From Paramecium tetraurelia (lineage: Eukaryota > Ciliophora > Oligohymenophorea > Peniculida > Parameciidae): a DNA stretch of 64,000 nucleotides. The position numbers and the translations under genes were made by a program. The notes beneath the pieces were generated by a model. That model made no database searches. It saw only the letters and a program-made list of their open reading frames with translations, and was not told the origin of the DNA. This document shows, one piece after another, positions 39,346 to 51,800 of this stretch. Each line of letters opens with the position of its first letter. Within the stretch, counting starts at the first letter, position 1. The DNA lies in the NCBI RefSeq assembly GCF_000165425.1, contig NW_001799422.1:391828-455827 (forward strand), written 5' to 3'.

Positions 39346-40486
39346 ATGAAGGTCATCCTCATAGCATTATTGTTAACTTTCAGCATGGCAGCTCATTTTG
39401 ATAAAAAAACAATTCACAAGCATATCGAAGACTTGCACAAATCTAAATGGGGATAAACTTTGTTGTCAATGATGGCATTACATTCATAATCACAAGGACC
39501 TGTTGATGAATTGGTCTAGGCTATCGAAGACTTAGTTGCTGACTTACAAGAGGAATTAGATGTTTTGGAATTTAATTTCGGACAAAGAACAAATGAACAT
39601 CACAAAATTGTGACAACATTGGAATAAGAAATCAATTAAGCTTTCGTTGATTATTAAAGAACTTAAGACACTCTTGAAAACTTACTTTACCCAAGAAGAG
39701 AAAATTTGAAAAACAAAATTGAATAAATTCAAGACTATTAAGAGGCTAATAGGTATAAATATTAAATTACATTCATCTAGAAAGACTTTGGCTGAAGCAT
39801 AATTAAAGAGAGAAAATGAGAAGGAAGAATTTGAAGCCTAACTTGCAGATTTTAATTCAGCTGTAGAGTCAACAGATCAAGCTTTAGAATTGCTTTACAG
39901 TTTAAGAAACTAATCTCTTGGATAAGTGTCAACATCAAACATTAGAAAAATTCATGTTCAATTAAACATGATTGAATAAAGAATCAGAGCTCACAGCAAA
40001 CATGGACCATTAATAAAGGCTTTAATTTAATTAGCAAATGAATAAAATTTCTCAAACTAAGATATCGTTGGAACCATCTTAGACAAATTGAATGAATTTA
40101 GAAATGCTGTTGTAGATGCAATCAATGATTCCACAGCATAAGAAGCTAAAGATTAATAAGAATTTGAGGAAAGAGTAGAACAATTAGATCATGAATTTTC
40201 AGAATTTGGTAAATAAATCAGTAAAATTACAGTCGATTTAGAAGCTACCATAAGTATGTCTTCAATCTAATTATTAGCTAAAATCAATGAATTAACTGAA
40301 TACTCTGCCTAAAGAGATGCAGATAGATAGAGATTCTAATCCCAATTGAACATTGAGAATGATAGTTATGCTGAGGAAACTAAAATATATTAAGATATGA
40401 AAAATGAGTACATTAGAGAATAAGAAGTTGCTGAATCAGCTGAAAAGGTTGTTAGAAGTGCTGATTTTTCAAATATTAAGATATGA
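39346..40486 (+). CDS. trichocyst matrix protein
   Basis: A crystalline content protein of trichocysts, the dense-core secretory organelles of Paramecium. The 370-residue protein has a cleavable signal peptide (MKVILIALLLTFSMAA) and one 28-nt intron near 39750; the spliced length is divisible by three. The rest is acidic, almost Cys-free and helical, with heptad-rich blocks (VDELVQAIEDLVADLQEEL, FEAQLADFNSAVESTDQALE, DSYAEETKIYQDMKNEY). The spacing of TLLSMMALHSQ and PVDELVQAIEDLV matches the T-protein family as I recall it. Such precursors are cleaved into two chains during maturation; I cannot place the site with confidence. The multigene subgroup is not determined. Confidence 0.88.
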
Positions 40487-40593
40487 TAATTATTTTATTA
40501 CAAACTCAATCAAAGAATAACATCAATAAATATAATGTAATTATTTTATCGAATATGAATTTAACTTCAAACTATTCTATAATCATATTAATT

Positions 40594-41472
40594 TCAGGAT
40601 GAAAGATCAAAATCTTTGCTTTTTGAAATGGACTTACCATTTTCAAACTCTCCAATGGCAACTCTTCCATCTAAAATTATCATCCCTATTCCATGTTTTT
40701 TATCTCTACTATAAGAGCCAACATACATCTGTCCATTAGGCCATTCAAACTCTCCATATCCATCCATTTCATTATTCTTCCAAAAGCCTATGTATCTTCT
40801 TCCATCCTGATAAACCATCCTTCCGAATCCACACATTGTATTATCCACAAATTCTCCAACATAATAAGTTCCATCATTCCATTAGTATCTTCCAAAGCCT
40901 TCCCTTTTATTGTTAATAAGATTTCCATGATAGTTCTTTTAACTTCGAACTTAGGGAAACTCAATTGACAACTCTTTTATCTGAATTATAGGCTTTAAAA
41001 ATTCGTTATAATATGTTCCGCTCAAAATTTTATTAAAAAACCATCTTCCTTCAAATACATCACCTCTACTCATAATTAATCTTCCAGAACCGTGGATCTA
41101 GCCAAAGATAAAATGCCCTTCAAATAAAATCGATGTCTTTTTTGAAACCAGTTTACCAAAACCATGAGCTTTCTCATACTGAAATTGGCCATAATAAATT
41201 AAGTCGCTGTTTTATTCAAAAGGCTCTTTTACGCTGAAGAACCTTTTATACATGGTTTTCTCAACTGATTTCTACTGAAAATAGGCAAAGCTTTTAGACT
41301 TTTAACTTGATTTAATTCGTTCAAAGGCTGAACCTTAAACAAATAAAGAGTTCAAAGAATTCTTATTTTCAGCTTGAGTTTCGAGAGTACTATCTGTAGA
41401 TTGAATTTCTTTTAATGCATTTTTGAATTCTTTTTCAAATTGGGTGAGATTCTTAAAAGGCAATTCTAACAT
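40594..41472 (-). CDS. MORN-repeat protein A
   Basis: 292 residues, intronless. The start is MLELPFKNLTQFEKEFKN at 41472. An N-terminal helical region (to about residue 80) precedes about eight MORN-type repeats, with clear units such as GFGRYQWNDGTYYVGEFVD, GYGEFEWPNGQMYVGSYSRD and KKHGIGMIILDGRVAIGEF. The C-terminus is SKSKDFDLSS. MORN repeats bind membranes or serve as scaffolds and are common in ciliate cortical and ciliary proteins. It is followed upstream on the same strand by a second MORN gene with a 31-bp gap, so a tandem duplication is likely. Confidence 0.88.
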
Positions 41473-41503
41473 TTACAAATAATAATTATTGTCAAATTAT
41501 AAC

Positions 41504-42400
41504 TCATTCAATTTATTTACCTTCCTGCCATTTAGAAATTTTTGGTTTACTATTTAGTTACTTAAGAACCGCATCGCCATGATTCAATCCATCAACAAAA
41601 TCACCAAAATAAACAACTCCACTTTTATACTTAAACACTCCAAAACCATGCTTTTTACTTTTTTTATAATATCCTTTGTATTCTTCCGAATTTGGCCATA
41701 TATAATGTCCAAATCCTTCCATCTCTCCATTGACCCATTCTCCTTTGAATTTACTACTATCCGCAAATTCCATCACTCCATATCCATTAAATTTATCATT
41801 TTGAAATTATCCTTCATATTTAGTGCCATCCTTCCAAGTATAGACTCCATAGCCGTGTCTTTTCCCATCAAGTACCTAACCTTAGTATACAGCACCGTTA
41901 GGGAATTCCAGTTTTTTTTTTTCAAGTTTTGTGTTTAATTTGCATTCATCCTCAAAGTCTTTAAACATACCATTATCCCCTAGAATTTTGTCAGCAAAAA
42001 ACTCTCCTTACTAAATTTAATGCAAAAATATACATAATAATCTCCGTTTTCGTAAATAATCAAACCTTTTCCATGCTTAAGACTACATGAAAATTATCCC
42101 TCGTAATAATATTGTTTTTTTAAGTAATATTTGCAATAACCGAATTTGTGTTGCTTAATCAATTTACCTTAGAACCATTCTTTTTCATTTTCGTATTTCT
42201 CTACCTTCTCATTAACACTTTTTTAGATTAAAAGTTCATCCCTCACCTTTGAAATTTGAATAGGCAAATAGAACTACAAATATAAGCATAAGAAATCACA
42301 TTTCTAATGATTACGGTCCTATTTCCAGGCGTTATACTTCTTTGGTTTTACAGCTGAACTGCTGATTTATTAGTTGCGACGTAAGTTTAAGCATGTACAT
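41504..42400 (-). CDS. MORN-repeat protein B
   Basis: 283 residues starting MYMLKLTSAVKPKKYNAW at 42400, with 22-nt and 23-nt introns that make the length divisible by three. A short N-terminal region rich in aromatic residues (CDFLCLYLQFYL) precedes the repeats: YYYEGQFSCSLKHGKGLIIY, GAVYQGQVLDGKRHGYGVYT, KYEGQFQNDKFNGYGVMEF, KFKGEWVNGEMEGFGHYIWP and VVYFGDFVDGLNHGDAVLK. It resembles MORN A in repeat type but not in its N-terminus. A different start at 42289 was considered; the 42400 start gives a cleaner frame. Confidence 0.85.
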
Positions 42401-43288
42401 TTCTATGTAACTGCAATCCTGATTCACTTGGCATCGTTTTTGTATTACTGGTTTTGTTGTTTTGCTCTATTTCTTTTGATTTCATTCTCAATGTTTTTAT
42501 ATACTAATTTATTTAATATCTGGGAGCTACTAGATTTCACCATTTATACTGAGATTTGAAAATATTAAACTTAATATTGAAGTTAAAATACAGATCATTC
42601 AAGCAGTCTTTTGTTCATTAACTAATTTTTTTGATTTCAAAATTCTATATGAAAATCGCTCTTAAAAACGAATTCAGAAGAGAATATTAGAGATTATTAA
42701 TCTTTACTTATAATAAGTTACTTTTCTAATTACATGATATTATTGAATAATATTAGTAATTTGCAACAATAACACGTTCATGAGGTTAAAATAAAGAATT
42801 TTTTATTTAAAAAGTGATTATCTAAGAATACAATTACAAATACCCTTATTAATTGGATCTAATATAAACATTGAATTTATTCTTAGAATTCCTAATTTTT
42901 ATTTATTTCTTTGTTTTAGATTATTAATTATTTTAAATCAGATGAATTATTTAGATATGATTCAAATATATTTTGGCTATTTAGGTTACATAATCATTAT
43001 GTTTATAAATTTTGAACTTAACTCAAAATTAATATATATATATGCATGACAATTAGATTTATATTTACTTAGTTTCTTGAGGTCCATGAATATTTAATTT
43101 ATAATATATCAAAGAATTATTAGTTGTTACTGATATCAAATGTGTATTAATTATTATTTATAGACTAATTAAAAATTACATCTGGTTAAGTAATAAATTT
43201 TGGAAGATATTTAATTAGCACATTTTGACACAAATATTATGAAAAAAAGAAAAAAATAAATTTAATAAAATATATATCGAAATATCTA
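42401..43288. other. long AT-rich spacer with one short ORF
   Basis: About 890 bp. A minus-strand ORF at 42424-42543 encodes 39 residues (MVKSSSSQILNKLVYKNIEN...) and could be a tiny gene or an unused upstream exon of MORN B. From about 42580 to 43280 only AT-rich sequence is seen, including a TA-repeat at about 43030-43045. Confidence 0.5.
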
Positions 43289-44644
43289 ATGACCTCATAA
43301 GGATGTAGTATTATCACCATATTTAGAAAATACTAAACTATATACGTTCTAATCGAACAATACTTAAAGCTCCCTAAATAAACCAAGAATGGTCAAATAT
43401 TAAGTTTTAAGAAAATAAACAGGTTTGGGATCGAGGATCATTAGATAACCTGACTCTAGTGTAGAGGAGTAAATAATTGAAACTTGCAAGTCACTTATGC
43501 CAACAAGACCAGATACACAATAATCAAAATAAAAAAATGGAACTTAATCTGCCTAAGAAAAACCATAAACAAGAGAGAATCATGCATCTCGACTTAGAAC
43601 TCCGAAATCAGAGAGTTTATTAAGAATTAAGAGCCAAGAAAATTAAATTGAAGACTTTTAGCCAATCAATTAATAATTCAACTATGTGGATGAAATACCT
43701 TTGGATCACCCAATTTGGAAACTAATTTTGCCAGATGTTTAAAGTGTTAACATTCCTAAGCTTATAAATGACAATCCAGATTATTTCCATCATTAATTAG
43801 GTAAATCTAATGGAATAAATTTAATTTCTAGGTTTTTGCGCTTGCTATAAATGTGAATGTGGTTAGTGTAAATGTAATTTCTCTAAAAATTGTAAATTGA
43901 ATTATTAATCTTCTCAAAATACTGTTTATGGCAAAGATTTCTTACATAAACAAACTGGATATAATTCTCTTCGACCATTGAATTAAACGTATTACTCCAC
44001 TCAATTTTTTAATCAAAAACCAATTGATCAGCAAAGTTCACAATAAGTAAGTTTAAAATTTAGAATTTAGACATCATACAAGCAATTCAAAATCCCAGTA
44101 TAAGAAATGCTTAGGCCATAATCACAAGAGCATCGAGGAGATTTCTTAGGCAATAGTAGCTACAAAGTACTCTATTCTTAGAGATTTTTAGACTCAATTC
44201 AAATTCTGGGGACCACCAGAAACTGCTCATTTTAAAAGGCCAGTTCATTAAAGTGTGAGTGATTAAATACCTTTCACAGCGCAATCATTATATAAAGATT
44301 CATTTGCAAACAAACCTTATCAGAAGCCTAGCGATTCTTTAAAGATGATGACAGAATTGTAAATTTTTATATGCTTAATTTGAAGGACTCCTTTGCCAAC
44401 TGGATAACCATTTGTCTCATAATCATAGACCCAATTAGCATATTAACCATTCAGAATTTAAAAAAACCCTAAATTAAACAGCGACAAAATCATAGATTAT
44501 GGTAGAAGTCCTAAATATGATACTCAATATAAAAGTCTAGTGCATACAGAATACACACCAAAAAAATAAAAATATTGTCCTGCAAAGGAATACATAGCTC
44601 ATTATTAATAAAGAACATAATAAAAATTAAAATAATAATAGTGA
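43289..44644 (+). CDS. SAXO-like axonemal microtubule protein
   Basis: Resembles stabilizer of axonemal microtubules (SAXO/FAM154, the STOP-related family), which coats ciliary and basal-body microtubules. The model has 408 residues with five introns (22, 31, 24, 25 and 27 nt); the spliced length is divisible by three. A Cys-rich signature is present at about residue 185 (GFCACYKCECGQCKC), as in SAXO N-termini. Then come spaced Tyr/Pro/Phe motifs typical of the Mn repeats: LYKDSFANKPYQKP, YKTQFKFWGPPE, YDTQYKSLVHTEYTPK. It is preceded by about 180 Gln/Lys-rich residues that vertebrate SAXO lacks. The tail is Gln/Lys-rich. Function is inferred from the motif pattern. Confidence 0.75.
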
Positions 44645-44947
44645 AATAAAATGTATCAATCTTGATAGATTCTAATATGGTATTTGTAAATTATTCAGTT
44701 ATAATTTTCGGATTTCTTCATAAAATATTTTATTTAATTACAATAAATGTCAAAATTTTAAGATTAATTGTTAAATTCCTCAAGATTTGAACCATCTTCG
44801 ATTCAGTAATAATGTATTAATTAATTTTTTCTTTGAGTGTGAAATAATTTAACTTATGAATGCATTTTTTAAGATCTTATATATAATTTAATCTTTTATT
44901 AATTTTATTTCGGAATCTGATTATAAATTAAAGTATTTACTTATTAA
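44645..44947. other. AT-rich spacer
   Basis: About 300 bp, AT-rich, presumably the 3' end of the SAXO-like gene and the promoter of the next gene on the same strand. No structure recognised. Confidence 0.55.
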
Positions 44948-45571
44948 ATGAAGCTAATAAAGTTTGACAAATTTGATAAGCCTTGCCTTTAATCTTAGCA
45001 TGAAATCAAAATAACAACCAATCTTATTAGAACTCCAAAATAAAGTCAATCTTAAACATTTATTACATTCAAATCATCACCTGTTAATTCAAAAAAAAGT
45101 AGTGTTCATCGACAATCAACTCATTTGACACAACACAAAAGCTAAATTTCTCACAACCATATAAATAACAAAATCCAAATACTGTCCTAATAAAATGCAA
45201 TTTTAACATTTTAAGAATGCATTTCCATTCTTTGCGATTTTAAATCCACTTCGCCTTTGCTATTATATAATAAAAAATTACCTTAAAAAACAAAGGAGAA
45301 AATGGACTAAATTTCTAGTATTGTTGATCAAATGTTACCCTAAGACAGTAAGGAAGAGATGAGAAGATCAAAAACTCTAAATCAGGAGAAAATTTAATAA
45401 ATGATGAAGCTCCTCATGTAAGAAAAACAATAAAAATATTAAGCAATAAAATCTGGTGAGAGCTTGATCAAATAGTAATAAGAATAAATTTAATCCTTAG
45501 TAAATATATTTAATTATATTTTCTAGAAAACCAGAATATCTTTATATAGACCAAGTCATGATGATATATGA
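44948..45571 (+). CDS. hypothetical basic, Ser/Gln-rich protein
   Basis: Encodes 198 residues if a 27-nt GTA...TAG intron at about 45500-45526 is removed (207 if not; the frame is kept either way). It starts MKLIKFDKFDKPCLQSQ and is rich in Ser, Gln, Lys and His. The C-terminal half is helical (SIVDQMLPQDSKEEMRRS, QQMMKLLMQEKQQKYQ), ending LYRPSHDDI. There are no domains or membrane spans. Its stop lies 11 bp from the stop of the convergent coiled-coil gene. Confidence 0.6.
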
Positions 45572-45582
45572 ATGTAAAATAT

Positions 45583-47138
45583 TCAAATTATTGTTTCTCT
45601 TCTACTATCATAATATAATGTCTTATTTAGCATCTTACTTAATTTCGTTTTTTTCTGTTTTTAAATACCCACTTTGAATGGTGAATCTACTGATGTTGAA
45701 ATTCTAGGAGTGTTTATTTTAACTGAATTGTTTTATACTGATTGAACTTATTGATCATAAATAGATTTTCCATATTCCAAAATTCTTCGATCTAACAGGA
45801 GGATTAGATTTGTTAGATCCTTCTCTTTGTAGTCGGATGGAATTTAAGAAGTTTCACAGAATTCTTAAATCACATCGATAATCCTTTTTAATTGATCGAA
45901 AGCTGTTTTGGATGTTTTTTCAAGGAGTGAGACTTTTGATAATAAAATAGCCACCTTATTTGGTAAATCAGATTAAATTTAATTTTTCTCCCTTTTTTAT
46001 TTGATTATATATTTACTATTGCTAGAGGAGTGCAATATTTTTAAGCATCGATTTGATAAGTTATTTCTTTTAAACTAATTCAGTAGATATTAAATCAAAT
46101 TATTCATTTACACTATTTTCGAATTAAGTTTCGACAATTTCAAATTTTTAAACTTGCTCTTTTACTACTTATAATTAATCTTGAAAGCTTTATTGCCTAT
46201 TTTTGAAGTAAAAAAGTTCCTCCTCAACCTTTTTGAATGCCGTATGTATTTCAAATTTAACCACTTTTGAATTATTGACTTCTAATTCTTAAAATAATTA
46301 AGCCAATGATTTTACTTTGCTTTGAACGACTTCATTGTCTAAAATAATTGCTTAGCATTTACCTTATTTTTATTCTTAAATTATGTTCTTCATTTTATCA
46401 ACTTCTTTCTCAAATTCAAAGATTTTATACTACTCCTTTTCAATATTTTCAATTTTTGATGTCAACTATTCATTTTATTATTTAATCGTTTATCTGTTAT
46501 CTCGATTAAGTTTGTGCAAAGTTTAAGAATCTTATTTAATTAAAGTATTAGCCTGTTGCAATTACTAAATGGCTTACTTCATGTCGATCTGAATATCAAA
46601 TTAAATAAATACAATATGTTATTCAGTGTATAGTTTGAGTGCATACTTTGTTTGGAATTATTGAATTTAATCTTATAATTTATTAATCCTCTCATCAGAA
46701 CTAGATTTGAATTAACGAATATCGCTTTTGGTTAAATAGATATCAGACACAAAGGATTTAAAATCATTGAACTTTTCACTTTGAGTGTAGATGAGTGAGT
46801 CCAATTGTTTTTTAATTTCTTTTGTTTCACATTGAACGTTACTTTCGATTAATTCTAAAGATTAATATATTTTTAAGACCTATCAGATAATTTTCTTGCT
46901 ACTGTTTTTCCTTAGCAAATTTGAGCTCTACCTCTTCTAAATCCTTGTAATTTGGAAAGAATTTATTATTACTATTGACACTGATATAGATGCAACTGCT
47001 GATATACTCTTATTCTAAGCATTTTTCCAAAATCTCTCGTTGCTGATTACAATTGTAATTATGAATCTTGAAAATTTGTTAGAAAGCATCGAAAATCTCA
47101 TTAAATTTCAACAGTGTTGTAATAATTATTTCTTACAT
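45583..47138 (-). CDS. long coiled-coil protein
   Basis: About 500 residues starting MQEIIITTLLKFNEIFDAFQ at 47138. A long heptad-type helix fills the middle (DRNIRQFK-type charged segments, QQANTLIKQDSQTLHKL, KVEEELFYFKNRQQSFQ), with Cys near the N-terminus (HNYNCNQQREILEKCLE). The C-terminal 120 residues read as a helical domain (DQLKRIIDVIQEFCETSQ) and a basic Ser/Thr-rich end. At least two small introns are needed (one near 46885-46910). I cannot assign a family; cytoskeletal or basal-body roles are common for such proteins but unproven here. Confidence 0.65.
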
Positions 47139-47165
47139 AATGTTATTTATATTAATAATAAATCA

Positions 47166-48169
47166 TCATAAGAAATAGTCTGCGATAGTTTTTTTTGAAT
47201 TCGATGCTCTATCAGTTGGAGCAGCCTCGAACAACTTATAATATTTCTTAAGGTTCTCATCCAACTCAAGAATAGAAGCAACATTGCCACACCTAAAATT
47301 AAAATGAATTAGAACCTATAGCAATAATTTGGAGCTGACCAAACAGTGACTAAAGAATTATCAAACATGAGTTTGAATCCTTCCATTGCTAGTTGATGTG
47401 CTCTGCAAATCAAAGAAATGCCATTTCTACGATTAAATTCCTTCACAACATCTGCTCCGAAAACAAAACCTGCTCCCCTAGCACTCTGACTCCATCCTTC
47501 AATTTCTACAACATTTAATATAACAAAAAACCATCAGGATCAGACCACATCAAGTCACACATAACACCTTCGTGAGGCACTTCCTACTTTCTATTAATGA
47601 TTCGAATTTCATCAATTGTTTTGATATAGGGACTCAAACCACCATGTACGCAGAAAATGCTGTCATTGACTACTGCTGCCAATGCCAAATAATCAAAAAC
47701 TTCAGTGCAATACTTCCAAACATTCAAAGTGCTGTACTTTCTTAAACATTCATCATAGAATCCATATACTTAAGTAATTTGTCTAGATTCATGATTTCCT
47801 CGAATTCTCTTATAATATTTATATTTACAATGTTATCTAATCTGGATATCTCACTTTCAAAGCCAACAATAATAAGAAAGTCTCAACACTATTATATCCT
47901 CTATCCACAAAATCTCCCAAGAATAAGTAGTTAGTTTCGGGAACATCTCCTCCTACCTTAAATAATTCCATTAAATCTTAAAATTATCCATGAATGTCTC
48001 CACAAATCTATATAGTAATTTATTTTACAGTCACAGGAGCTTCAACTCTTATGACATTATCTTCATTATTTAGTATATCCTTTGCCTTGTTACATAATAT
48101 TTTGACATCTGTTTCCTTTAGATTCTCCCCATTTTTTAATGTTTCTATCCATTAATCAATATCTGACAT
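47166..48169 (-). CDS. protein phosphatase 4 catalytic subunit-like (PPP family)
   Basis: A Ser/Thr phosphatase of the PP2A/PP4/PP6 group. The start [17 protein letters not shown] resembles PP4 more than PP2A. Metal and catalytic motifs: [76 protein letters not shown] and [16 protein letters not shown]. It ends DYFL, the carboxymethylated Leu tail recognised by regulatory subunits. Several small introns (total about 80 nt) fit a protein of about 307 residues, the family length. The start codon is at 48169 and the neighbour coiled-coil gene begins 27 bp after the stop. Confidence 0.94.
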
Positions 48170-48873
48170 TTAATTAGAAGAAATATTTTATTTTTTTTGA
48201 TTAATTATATTTTAAAGAATTTAAATAATAAATATTTATATATAATTTATTTTGATAATCAAATTAGGGTATTATTATTCGTGATGTTAACTAGTATTTT
48301 AATTACTCTGTTTTTTAAAATATTGATATAATTTCTTTTATTAAATTTCAACTTATACTTCATCTGTTAATAGTAGAGAGATGAGATTTGCTCAGAAAAC
48401 AAGCTACAATTTAAAAAGTGATTCATATAGTGTATATTTGTAAATGACAGAGGTGTAGAGTGATTAGAGAATAGTATTAAAAATGAGATTAGACAAAGTT
48501 TATTTTTTAAAAATATCATAATAAAACAAAGTACAATTTGATAGATTATTGTTTTTTTAAGAGTTTTTGAATTTGATATGAAATTACTATTATGTTTACT
48601 TTTTAATTTTAACTATTCTAATTAAACAATTTATAAGAAAAATCAGGATTCTAAAATTTTTATATTTCAATTAAAGGAGCTAAAATTATTACCCTTCCTC
48701 TTGTTAATTGATTAGTAACATTCATTAATAAGGTAGGAGTAATCTCTGTTATGATATTAACTTAGATAAACCAAATTTAGGAAATGTAGATTATAGATGG
48801 ATAATTAAATCAACCCAAACACCACTAAAAATCTTTATTTAATAACAATATTATTTTGATGAATTTTTATATT
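48170..48873. other. AT-rich spacer with a possible small gene at 48381-48581 (+)
   Basis: About 700 bp. A plus-strand ORF at 48381-48581 encodes 66 residues (MRFAQKTSYNLKSDSYSVYL...QEFLNLI) with moderate codon composition, so a tiny gene is possible but unsupported by any family. The rest is AT-rich spacer and the 3' region of the giant gene. Confidence 0.35.
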
Positions 48874-51800
48874 TCAACCTTTTAGGTTATGATATTTTCT
48901 ACTTACAACTTCAGCCCAAGTCTTTGAAAGATTTTCAACTTTAAAATTTTATTTCAACTCAGATTTAATATTACTACTCTACATTTCATTTACAATCGAT
49001 TATAATTATGTGGCATTCCCTTATTCGGTACAACAATGGATATATATCTGATTTTTTACACGATCCTCTAAGTTTGTAAATAATTTGACTGATTTTTTAG
49101 GGTAAAAACCTGCCCCATCAGTATAAAATAAAATTTCAGTTCTTGATATATTTATGTATATTACCTATCAAATCCATCATTTTAGTGCTCAATAATTAAT
49201 TTATATGCTTCTTAAAATGCATTCTCAAAACTAGTAAGTCCACCAGAAATTGTTATTTTGTTTTCCATTTCAGCCACATTGACTTTTTCACAATTAATAA
49301 CAACTCTAGCTTTGTAATTAAAAATAATCACACTCACTTTAGCATTAAAATTTTTCTCTATTTATCCTATGCAATATAAACAACCAAATTTTGCAGAATT
49401 CCAACGATTTTTGAAATTCATTGACCAAGAATCATCAATCATAAAAATATAATGCATTTTAGGCTATCCACTTAATTCACTTTTTGGCACAAATTTGATA
49501 CTTGGATTTTTTAACATTATTTTTAACTATTCACATACCATTTATCCAGTTCCTTAATTCCATACTTTCATCATCTTTTGTTTAAGAGCTAATTACTGTG
49601 TTTCATCTAACCCTTTAAATATCCAATCGTCATATATTTTTCTTATCTCCTTCCATTTTTTTGCTTCATTTGTTTCTTATGTAACAATTAAACATTCGTC
49701 ATCCATTTCATCGCAAGTGAATAAGGAAGGAATATTTTCTATTAACACTCCATTCATCCCTTTGTAATATTAAATAAAAATACCTCTTAAATAATGACCA
49801 TTAGAACATTTATGTTTGTGGCCGCCATTTGAATAAGGTTAATCACACTTGCGCTTGCACATTGGGCAAGTATGTCGACAGCCTACCATATTTAATTCTA
49901 TAGTTTTTATCTCTTCATAACTAATAAATTTTTCTAAAGTTAAAGTTTCTTCCTTTGCTTTTTAAATATGTAGTCTTATCTACTTTGACAATTCGGAAAC
50001 GAAAGGTTTTAAGAGTTAAATTTATCGTTCTGATTATTAAAACTATGATTTATCAAAAATCTTGACTTCTATCTTTTGATAATTATCAAAGCAAAAGATT
50101 TCCTTCTGCTCTTTCTAAAACTCATATTTACTTTTTATTTATGATTCACCCTGAAGACATTATATGATCAATTCAAAAAGTTCACTTTCATAATCTTCAT
50201 CATTGATCTTATAATTCTCATTAATTACAAAATATTCTTTCGATTTAATTGGGTCTTATACCTCAGTATATGTTTTTAATTTTTATACGTTAACATTAAT
50301 TTTTTCTAAAATTATTTTTAGTTCATTTCTTAATTTAATTTCAAATAGACCTTTGATTTCAACTTCTATTTTGTTCACCTTATTTTTCACATAATTTTCA
50401 ATAAATTTAGTTTAATCTGTTATATATTAGAATATTTATTGATCATTATATTATTTTTCTTATATATCATCTTAATAGTTCTCTAAAATTGTTTTATCTA
50501 GCTCTTATATTAATTGTGTATTAGTAATAGTGTTCTTGTTTTTGATTTCTTTACCAAAATTTGCTTAATTGTCTCTATAAAATTTTTCAATATAATTTTG
50601 ATAAAAATTGGAAATAAGAGTCTTAGCTTTTAATATACTTTGTTCTGTTTTATTTTATTTTATGTCAGCAATAAATTTCTCTAATTAATTTATTTAAGGC
50701 TCTAAAATTTTAAATTACTATCCTAAACTCCTTTGCCTTTTTTATAGCAAGTAAATCTCCAAATTATTAAAATTGAATAATAATAGATACATCTCTCTCC
50801 AGTTCCACTTAAGATTATGCCAAAATTAGCAAAAGATTTATTATAATTGATGATTTCCTACTCAATTTTAGACATAATAATTTTTATCAAACTTGTGTTC
50901 TATTATGAAATCTCTTCACTATCAGAATTGTCTTGCTTATTTTTTTCTTGATGAGATTTTGTCATTTCTGATTTAATTACATCATAAATTGAAAAATACA
51001 TCATTTACCAACTATTTAACTTTTCAAGTTTTGAAAACCAATTCTTTTAGCAATTTTCTTATTACAATTATATTTAATTTTCATTAAACATTGCTGTTGA
51101 AAAATATTTAATAAAACTAAGTTAAAAGTTTTCTTAATAATTAATTTCTTTGATCTATATGTACTTTAAGCTGGCTTCTAATTAATACTATTTTTGAGAA
51201 ACAGGGATTGTTTTTGTCTCTCTGAATACAATGATATGTTCAAAATTTTGGATATATTCCTAAACTTATTTTTCTGTAGATAAGGTAATTTATGTAGTAT
51301 TTAATTTTAAGCCTTTATTAATTTCAATAATAGTTTTCTTATATGTATCCTTTGTATAATCGAAGGAGGCTTATGGTTGTTTTTAGAACTATTTACAAGA
51401 CACTTAAAATGATTTGAAAGCCTTTATCACTGACTCTTAAAAATTATTCCAATTTTTCCAATTTTAGGGATTTTAGAATACTTCTAGTATTTTTTTTTTT
51501 TTTTTATTATCATGATCAATTTTGAAATAGTCCAATAGTGCCAATAATTGTGAAATCTGGTTACTGATCTATTATAAAGTGTTTGGGTCATAGCATTCTT
51601 ATTTCTATTATAATCCTTAAAATTTATCTAATATTTGTATTAAATCTCCAATTAATCCTACTTCTTCTGTATTACAATTAAATTTTTTTCCAGATTTAAC
51701 TGATTTTTAGCTTTTATATTTTTTTCCCTAATATATGTAATCATCCAAAATGTTTTTCTCAACAAAATCTAAGGTGATTACAAATTAGTAATAATTGTTA

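Noticed and set aside
42374-42559. Plus-strand hydrophobic ORF of 61 codons (MRRKFKHVHFYV...)
   Set aside because: It overlaps the 5' end of MORN B in antisense and has no continuation or family; strongly hydrophobic translations are common in antisense AT-rich DNA.
51490-51506. Long T-run inside the giant gene taken as a terminator or frameshift
   Set aside because: It encodes a Lys run (minus strand AAA codons) in a Lys-rich coiled coil and the frame continues on both sides.
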